Assembly: GCA_003233615.1 (NCBI GenBank)
Contig: QIMB01000001.1
Span: 1-19,925 of the forward strand
Reading direction: 5' to 3'
DNA: 19,925 bases
Source of the DNA: Nitrospirota bacterium
GTDB lineage: Bacteria; Nitrospirota; Nitrospiria; Nitrospirales; UBA8639
This document shows positions 14,821-19,925 of this stretch, piece by piece. The notes beneath the pieces are model-generated. The model worked only from the letters and a program-made list of their open reading frames with translations, was not told the DNA's origin and ran no database searches. The position numbers were made by a program, and so were the translations under genes. Every line of letters starts with the position of its first letter. Positions within the stretch are counted from its first letter, which is position 1.

Positions 14821-16041
14821 CTACCCAATGATCGATCCAATAGAAAAGATGGGAAGATACATGGCCACAACGACAAGCGCAATCCCACTGCCCACAACAA
14901 CGATAACGCAAGGCTCCAACACAGATGTCATCGTGGCAACGACTCGGTCCACTTCTTGTTCAAATAAATCAGCGATCTTCTCAAGCATGATGTCTAATGA
15001 CCCGGTCGACTCACCGACTTTAATCATTTGTGTCACCATGGGGGGAAACGCGCCACTGGCCCGTAGTGTCTCTGAAAGCAATTTTCCATCTTGAACCTCA
15101 ATCGCAACCTTTGTAATGCTGGTCTCAATCACAGAATTACCTGTCACCGTTGCAGCCACCGACAACCCTGTTAACAGCGGGACGCCTCGACGAACCAAAA
15201 ACCCCAATGTTCGAGCAAATCGCACGATCGCCGTTTTTTGGAAAATTGCCCCGACTAGAGGCAGACGCAAGAGTATCCCATCCATTATCTGACGGCTCTT
15301 TACATTGGCCAACATCATGCGGCCGCCCAACACCAGGCTCGCCAGCAGCCCTACCAAAACCAGCCCATGCTCTCGTAAGCCATCAGCAAGATGAATAACG
15401 ACCTGGGTCAACCACGGAAGAGATTCGCCAAATTCTTGAAAAAGTCCTGAAAACAGTGGCACGACCCAAACGAGTAGTAGCACAAAGACCATCAACGACA
15501 CCGTCACAAGAACTGCAGGATAGGCCAACGAGGAAATGATTTTTGCCCGTAACTGAGCTTGCTTATCGAGATAGACGGCTAACTGCGCCAAACTCTCATC
15601 CAACCGACCAGTGGTTTCTCCAACTTCGACCATTCGTCGATAAAATTCATGAAAAATACCAGGAAAAGACTCAAGTGCTTTCGCTAACAACGCTCCCTGT
15701 TCCACATCGGCACGTATGCGACTGACAATTGGCTCCCAGGCCGGGTTTTCTGCTTCGGTTCCTAAAATATCCAAACATTCCAACAGAGGCACACCCGCTT
15801 GAATCAACGTCGCAAATTGATGGGTAAACACGACGAGCTCCTTCTTCGTCACACGGGGCTTTCTCCAAAAAATTTTCCATTGACTGCTATCAAACACACC
15901 GATCACTTTTTCTCTGAGGTGAGTCACGAACATATCCTGCCGACGCAACAGTTCAATGGCTTCACGAGAAGAGATCGCCACGATTTCCCCTTCAATGGAC
16001 TGCCCCACGGGACTTTTCCCCATGTAATGAAATGTCGGCAT
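14821..16041 (-). CDS. pilC: Type IV pilus inner-membrane platform protein (PilC/GspF family)
   Basis: PilC is the integral membrane platform that links the PilB and PilT motors to pilin assembly. The 406-residue product starts PTFHYMGKSPVGQSIEGEI and has two T2SSF repeats. The first carries VTKKELVVFTHQFATLIQAG and the VGETTGRLDESL motif. The second has FARTLGFLVRRGVPLL and KVGESTGSLDIMLEK. Three hydrophobic segments fit membrane spans: about 170-195, 225-245 and 375-400. Adjacent pilT favours PilC over GspF. It is separated from pilT by 160 bp. Confidence 0.93.
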   Translation of the reverse strand: MPTFHYMGKSPVGQSIEGEIVAISSREAIELLRRQDMFVTHLREKVIGVFDSSQWKIFWRKPRVTKKELVVFTHQFATLIQAGVPLLECLDILGTEAENPAWEPIVSRIRADVEQGALLAKALESFPGIFHEFYRRMVEVGETTGRLDESLAQLAVYLDKQAQLRAKIISSLAYPAVLVTVSLMVFVLLLVWVVPLFSGLFQEFGESLPWLTQVVIHLADGLREHGLVLVGLLASLVLGGRMMLANVKSRQIMDGILLRLPLVGAIFQKTAIVRFARTLGFLVRRGVPLLTGLSVAATVTGNSVIETSITKVAIEVQDGKLLSETLRASGAFPPMVTQMIKVGESTGSLDIMLEKIADLFEQEVDRVVATMTSVLEPCVIVVVGSGIALVVVAMYLPIFSIGSIIG

Positions 16042-16095
16042 CGTATGCGTTTCTCACTCGTCCTAGATTATGTGCCTACCCCAAAAAGAACAGCT

Positions 16096-16183
16096 TGAGA
16101 AGTGAGAAGGGAAACGTGCATATCATGCTCATGCTCTTCCCTCGATTTCCTCTCCTTACTCTTTACTGTTCACTCCTCACGTG
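16096..16183. repeat. Short heptanucleotide repeats between pilT and pilC
   Basis: TGAGAAG occurs twice in tandem (16096-16109), and four phased heptamers of form TYACNNN follow at 16156-16183 (TTACTCT, TTACTGT, TCACTCC, TCACGTG). The two tracts are roughly complementary in base bias. They fill most of the 160-bp gap. Confidence 0.45.
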
Positions 16184-16201
16184 TACACCCCTCACGATCA
16201 T

Positions 16202-17290
16202 TTACGACATCACGGATACTCGAACACGGCCCGAGCGTTCCAATAACTTAGTTAATTCTTCTGGAAACGAGGTAAGCGTGAATGCCGATTCCGAATCAAT
16301 CACCTTTTGGTTCACTAAATCAGCCAGCGCCTGATTCATGGTCTGCATACTATATTGGACGTGCCCGGTTTGCATCATGGAATAGATTTGATGGAATTTA
16401 TCTTCGCGAATGAGAGTACGAATGGCAGAAGAAAGAATCATAATTTCCAGGGCCAAGACCCTCCCGCCTCCTTCTAGCCGGGACACCAACCGTTGCGACA
16501 CAATGCCCTCTAAGACCATCGACAATTGGACACGAACCTCTGGTTGTTGGTGGGCAGGAAAAACAGAGATCAGCCTGGTTAGGGATTGAATGGCAGAATT
16601 GGTATGTAAGGTGGCCACGGTCAAGTGTCCGGTTTCAGCCATGGTCAGTGCTGCGTGAATCGTCTCCCGATCCCGCAATTCCCCTAAGAACACCACATCG
16701 GGATCTTGACGTAAAATACCCTTCAGCGCTGACTGAAATTCCCGAACATCGGAACCTACTTCAATTTGAGAAACGAGGCTCTTCTTGTGGGCATGCAACA
16801 CTTCAATAGGATCTTCAAGCGAGACAATATGCGCTTGCCGTTCCTGGTTTACATGATCCAACATCGCGGCTAACGTCGTACTTTTTCCACTGCCCGTTGG
16901 GCCAGTGACCAAAACAAGGCCCTGTGACTTTTGCATCAAACCTTTCACAACAGATGGCACCCCTAGCTGATCTAAGGAGGGGGTGGTATCGGAAACCGCA
17001 CGAACGGCCATGGCCAAAGAATCCCGTTGCGTATACACATGAAACCGAAATCGACCGACTTCGGGTACCGTATGGGCACCATCCCATTCGCCGTCCTTCG
17101 CCAACTGATGTTGCTGTTCTTCGGTAAGCAAACTTTCGGCAAATCGGCTCACAGTATGGCTCCTGAGTATTGCCGCGTTCATCGGCTTCAACTGGCCATC
17201 AACGCGAAGACGGGGAACACTGTCTGCAACGAGGTGCAAATCCGAGCCCCCTTGCTCACGCAATGCTCGTAACAGATCCAACAGTTCCAT
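16202..17290 (-). CDS. pilT: Type IV pilus retraction ATPase
   Basis: This hexameric cytoplasmic ATPase disassembles pili to drive retraction, twitching motility and DNA uptake. It is 362 residues long. It has Walker A GPTGSGKST (130-138), an Asp box around SLEDPIE, Walker B DPDVVFLGELRD (196-207), the His box GHLTVATLHT (221-230) and the PilT-specific AIRTLIRE (289-296). The N-terminal SDLHL motif is also typical. Its ATG directly follows the pilB stop codon with no gap, so translation is likely coupled. Confidence 0.95.
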   Translation of the reverse strand: MELLDLLRALREQGGSDLHLVADSVPRLRVDGQLKPMNAAILRSHTVSRFAESLLTEEQQHQLAKDGEWDGAHTVPEVGRFRFHVYTQRDSLAMAVRAVSDTTPSLDQLGVPSVVKGLMQKSQGLVLVTGPTGSGKSTTLAAMLDHVNQERQAHIVSLEDPIEVLHAHKKSLVSQIEVGSDVREFQSALKGILRQDPDVVFLGELRDRETIHAALTMAETGHLTVATLHTNSAIQSLTRLISVFPAHQQPEVRVQLSMVLEGIVSQRLVSRLEGGGRVLALEIMILSSAIRTLIREDKFHQIYSMMQTGHVQYSMQTMNQALADLVNQKVIDSESAFTLTSFPEELTKLLERSGRVRVSVMS

Positions 17291-19099
17291 CTACTTCACA
17301 GGCTCCTCATTGAGGCGTGCCGACAATCTATCGTCACTCGTTTCTGTTAAAATTTCATTGATCGTTGTGTGCCCTTGCTGTACCGCGACCAACCCTGCTT
17401 GACGTAAGGTTCGAAACCCTTCCCGCACGGCACAAGCTTGTATTTCACTGGTCGAGGCACGAGATAAAATATACTCATGTAGCTTTTCAACTATCGGCAA
17501 TATTTCAAATAACGCCATCCGCCCTTTGTATCCTGTCATATGACACCGTTCGCACCCACGCCCTTTCATCGCATGCACTGTCCCGATCATTTCCTCAGTA
17601 CATCCAACATTTCTTAAGTGAACAGGCGAAACTGTGTCCAGCTCCGAACAGTGTTGACAAATTTTCCGTACAAGTCGTTGCCCAATAATCAAGGAGATAG
17701 CTGACGAGACGAGAAAGGGCTCAACCCCCATATCAAGAAGGCGCGTGATTGCTCCAGGCCCATTCATCGTATGGAGCGTGGATAAGACGCGGTGCCCGGT
17801 CAGTGAAGCTTGAATGGCAATTTTGGCAGTTTCTCGATCACGAATTTCTCCGACCATCATGACGTCAGGATCTTGACGTAAGAATGATCGCAATCCCATG
17901 GAAAAGCTCAAGCCAATCTCCTCGTGAATTTGCAATTGATTGATTCCCTGAATTTGAAACTCCACCGGGTCTTCCACGGTGACAATATTCATGTGAGGGG
18001 TGTTGAGATATTGCAGCGCACTATAGAGCGTTGTGGTTTTACCGCTCCCGGTTGGGCCGGTGACCAAAATCATGCCATAAGGATTCTCTAAGGCGCTGAT
18101 CACTCGGTCTAAATCAGGTTGATCCAACCCAAGATTGGTAAGATGCAAGGCCAGACCCGACTGATTTAACAAACGCAAGACGGCTTTTTCGCCAAACAAA
18201 CACGGCAAAATAGCCACACGGATGTCGACCTGTGGGAATTCATCGATTTTCATCCGCCCATCTTGTGGCAACCGTCGCTCAGCGATATCTAAGTCTGATA
18301 AAATTTTGAGGCGAGCCAGCAACGACTGATGAAGATCTTTGGGAAGATTATGAATGGGTCGCAACACTCCATCTAACCGAAAACGAATGCGAACCATACT
18401 TTCCAACGGTTCAACATGAATATCGCTCGCATCCATCTCAATAGCCTGTTGAACTAGAGCATTCACCACATCCACCGCCGAGGCATCCCGTCCAATGGTG
18501 AATGTGTGTGTGTGACTCGCAGAGGAGGCGGAAGCACCAATCTGTGGCATAGTCGTCCCCCGGTCAAAAGTAGCGGGAGATGACGACGACAGGGGACTCA
18601 CCTCACTAGCCTTTTGATCGGCATCCCCATTTCCAGACACGAAACTCTGCTTTGAGGCAGATCCATTATGAGTCTGACCATATGCCTGACTAATTGTCGT
18701 GCGAATATCTGATTCAGACGCCACCATCGGCGTAATATGAAGGCCTGTTCTGAACCGGAGTTCATCCAGCAACGAAGCATTCGTGGGATCGGCCATAGCC
18801 AACGTTAACCGGGAAGCCGTTTTTTTGACTGGCACAACTAAATGCTGTTGTACGAGCGTTTTCGGAAGGAGTGATAACAGATCATGGTCAAAGGAACATG
18901 TGGAAAGCTCCACGGTAGGAACACCATACTGCTGACTCAAAAATTCCAACAGGGTAGCCTCGGGAAGCACTCCCATATGAACTAAAATACTCCCAAGTCT
19001 CCCGCCTTCACTCTTTTGAATCACCAAGGCTTGGGCAAGATCGTCCGATGACACTACCTTCGCCTCGACTAACTGATGACCCACGCGTTCACGAATCAC
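17291..19099 (-). CDS. pilB: Type IV pilus assembly ATPase
   Basis: This hexameric motor drives pilus extension. The 602-residue protein has an N-terminal MshEN/GspE-N domain (about 1-140, LGSILVHMGVLPEATLLEFL and the VPVKKTASRLTLAMADPTN stretch), a Ser/Thr/Ala-rich linker (about 142-205), Walker A GPTGSGKTT (348-356), VEDPVEFQI, Walker B DPDVMMVGEIRD, GHRVLSTLHT, and the zinc tetracysteine Cys481, 484, 516, 519. A GTG start at 19099 overlaps the pgsA stop as GTGA, with AAGGGA upstream. The longer open frame to 19276 only shadows pgsA. GspE is the alternative; pilT beside it supports PilB. Confidence 0.94.
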   Translation of the reverse strand: MIRERVGHQLVEAKVVSSDDLAQALVIQKSEGGRLGSILVHMGVLPEATLLEFLSQQYGVPTVELSTCSFDHDLLSLLPKTLVQQHLVVPVKKTASRLTLAMADPTNASLLDELRFRTGLHITPMVASESDIRTTISQAYGQTHNGSASKQSFVSGNGDADQKASEVSPLSSSSPATFDRGTTMPQIGASASSASHTHTFTIGRDASAVDVVNALVQQAIEMDASDIHVEPLESMVRIRFRLDGVLRPIHNLPKDLHQSLLARLKILSDLDIAERRLPQDGRMKIDEFPQVDIRVAILPCLFGEKAVLRLLNQSGLALHLTNLGLDQPDLDRVISALENPYGMILVTGPTGSGKTTTLYSALQYLNTPHMNIVTVEDPVEFQIQGINQLQIHEEIGLSFSMGLRSFLRQDPDVMMVGEIRDRETAKIAIQASLTGHRVLSTLHTMNGPGAITRLLDMGVEPFLVSSAISLIIGQRLVRKICQHCSELDTVSPVHLRNVGCTEEMIGTVHAMKGRGCERCHMTGYKGRMALFEILPIVEKLHEYILSRASTSEIQACAVREGFRTLRQAGLVAVQQGHTTINEILTETSDDRLSARLNEEPVK

Positions 19100-19692
19100 G
19101 GGGGGGGTCCCTTCGTCTCCGTCTTCGCATTGGAGCCATTCACCCACTGAATCCCACGTAGCAAATAATGCACACCAGATCCCACCGTGAGAATCACCAT
19201 GATCCATAACAACGGATCCACCAAGAAAACAGGAATATTCTCTGTCATATACAACATCACCGTCATCACATAACAAATTTGAGCAAAGGTGGTACCCTTG
19301 CCCATAGCCGTGGGCGAAATATCGATAGCCGTGTCAGTCAAATTGGCTACAACCGTACCTGTTAATAAAATGGCATCACGACTCACCACGATAATCACTG
19401 CCCAAATGGGAATAAAACCCAAAACAGACAACGTGACGATAGCCGACATCAATAGAAGTTTGTCGGCAAGAGGATCCAGGTATTCCCCCAGACGAGTCTG
19501 TTGGTCGGTAATACGGGCAATCATCCCATCCAGGATGTCGGTCAAGGCAGCGATGAGGAGGGTTATAAGAGCGGCATCATAATGGGCATAGAGTAAAAGC
19601 CCAACAAAAACAGGGATTAACAGAATCCTGAGAATGGTAAGACTATTAGGAAGATTGATTGAAATGTTAACAGCCGATGACTCGCGGTCCAT
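19096..19692 (-). CDS. pgsA: CDP-diacylglycerol-glycerol-3-phosphate 3-phosphatidyltransferase
   Basis: This membrane enzyme makes phosphatidylglycerol phosphate, the precursor of phosphatidylglycerol and cardiolipin. The 198-residue protein has the CDP-alcohol phosphotransferase motif as D52, D55-G56, A59-R60, G69, D73 and D77 (TDILDGMIAR then RLGEYLDPLAD). Several hydrophobic helices are visible (about 19-37, 82-105 and 145-175). NLPNSLTILRILLIPV is the usual PgsA N-terminus. The few residues before it make the exact start slightly uncertain. The gene ends in a C8 run directly before TGA, overlapping the pilB start. Repeat copy C lies 36 bp upstream. Confidence 0.94.
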   Translation of the reverse strand: MDRESSAVNISINLPNSLTILRILLIPVFVGLLLYAHYDAALITLLIAALTDILDGMIARITDQQTRLGEYLDPLADKLLLMSAIVTLSVLGFIPIWAVIIVVSRDAILLTGTVVANLTDTAIDISPTAMGKGTTFAQICYVMTVMLYMTENIPVFLVDPLLWIMVILTVGSGVHYLLRGIQWVNGSNAKTETKGPPP

Positions 19693-19728
19693 ATCGCCAC
19701 AGGGCCTTTCCCACTACCGTAGTTTATC

Positions 19729-19915
19729 CTAAGGGTTCACGAAACAATAACTTCCCACTTTCGCATCCCATCTTCAGAACAGCTTGGCCCGATCTTTACT
19801 CGCGCAATCCTCAGCGTAGGCCTTGCTACGCCTGCGGTTGTGCTCCCTCAGATCGACCTAATCTGCCCCAAATCTTGGCGCGAACTCTGGGAAGGTATGT
19901 TTCGTGAACCCTAAG
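19729..19915 (-). repeat. Dispersed inverted-repeat element, copy C, upstream of pgsA
   Basis: This copy of about 187 bp has exact 15-bp arms AGGGTTCACGAAACA (19732-19746) and its reverse complement (19898-19912), extended inward by TAACTTCCCA against TACCTTCCCA. The core hairpin stem GCGTAG/CTACGC is at 19814-19831. It aligns along its length with copy B (9494-9677), sharing TGCTCCCTCAGATCGACC at 19841-19858 and CTTGGCGCGAACTCTG at 19874-19889. It contains no believable gene and occupies the region from which pgsA would be transcribed. Confidence 0.82.
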
Positions 19916-19925
19916 CGATATGAAG

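Noticed and set aside
19677..19907. Plus-strand ORF inside copy C
   Set aside because: Arises from the repeat and its hairpin; no ribosome-binding site or family.

Overview
The window is a compact bacterial chromosome segment of moderate GC content in which every convincing gene lies on the minus strand, so transcription runs from the right end to the left end. Type IV pilus motor genes point to a diderm bacterium. The mixture of genes (FabL-like enoyl reductase in the fab cluster, PilB-PilT-PilC block, long CTC-type L25) would fit a Nitrospirota/Nitrospira-like organism, but that placement is an inference from general familiarity, not from a marker gene.

In transcription order: (1) about 19.7-14.8 kb, pgsA (phosphatidylglycerol phosphate synthesis) overlapping pilB, then pilT and pilC (pilus assembly ATPase, retraction ATPase, platform protein); (2) about 14.8-11.4 kb, ispE (isoprenoid precursors), prs (PRPP), rplY/ctc (ribosomal protein bL25) and pth (peptidyl-tRNA hydrolase); (3) about 11.4-9.2 kb, rpsF-ssb-rpsR, yceD (DUF177) and rpmF; (4) about 9.15-2.85 kb, a full phospholipid/fatty-acid block plsX-fabH-fabL-like-fabD-fabG-acpP-fabF, enough to start chains (FabH), make malonyl-ACP (FabD), elongate (FabF), carry out both reductions (FabG, FabL-like) and feed PlsX for phosphatidic acid synthesis; no dehydratase (fabZ/fabA) is in the window; (5) rnc (RNase III) and an exported cyclophilin; (6) the left 1.2 kb, an accessory-looking patch with a hicA-hicB toxin-antitoxin pair, small gene remnants and a long inverted-repeat element.

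The least ordinary content is a family of structured, dispersed inverted-repeat elements. Two clearly related copies of about 185 bp lie at 9494-9677 and 19729-19915. A longer, diverged member (346 bp, perfect 26-bp terminal inverted repeats) lies at 187-532. All three share a CTTAGG/CCTAAG-type end, a core block and a short internal hairpin whose stem is kept by compensating base changes. The copy at 9494-9677 has apparently replaced the 3' end of yceD, so the last 22 codons of that gene are element sequence. Other points of interest are a HicA lacking the usual catalytic histidine, a C8 homopolymer at the pgsA/pilB overlap, a perfect palindrome just upstream of the enoyl reductase gene, an SSB with an atypical C-terminal tip, and heptanucleotide repeats between pilT and pilC. 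No tRNA, rRNA or CRISPR array was seen.
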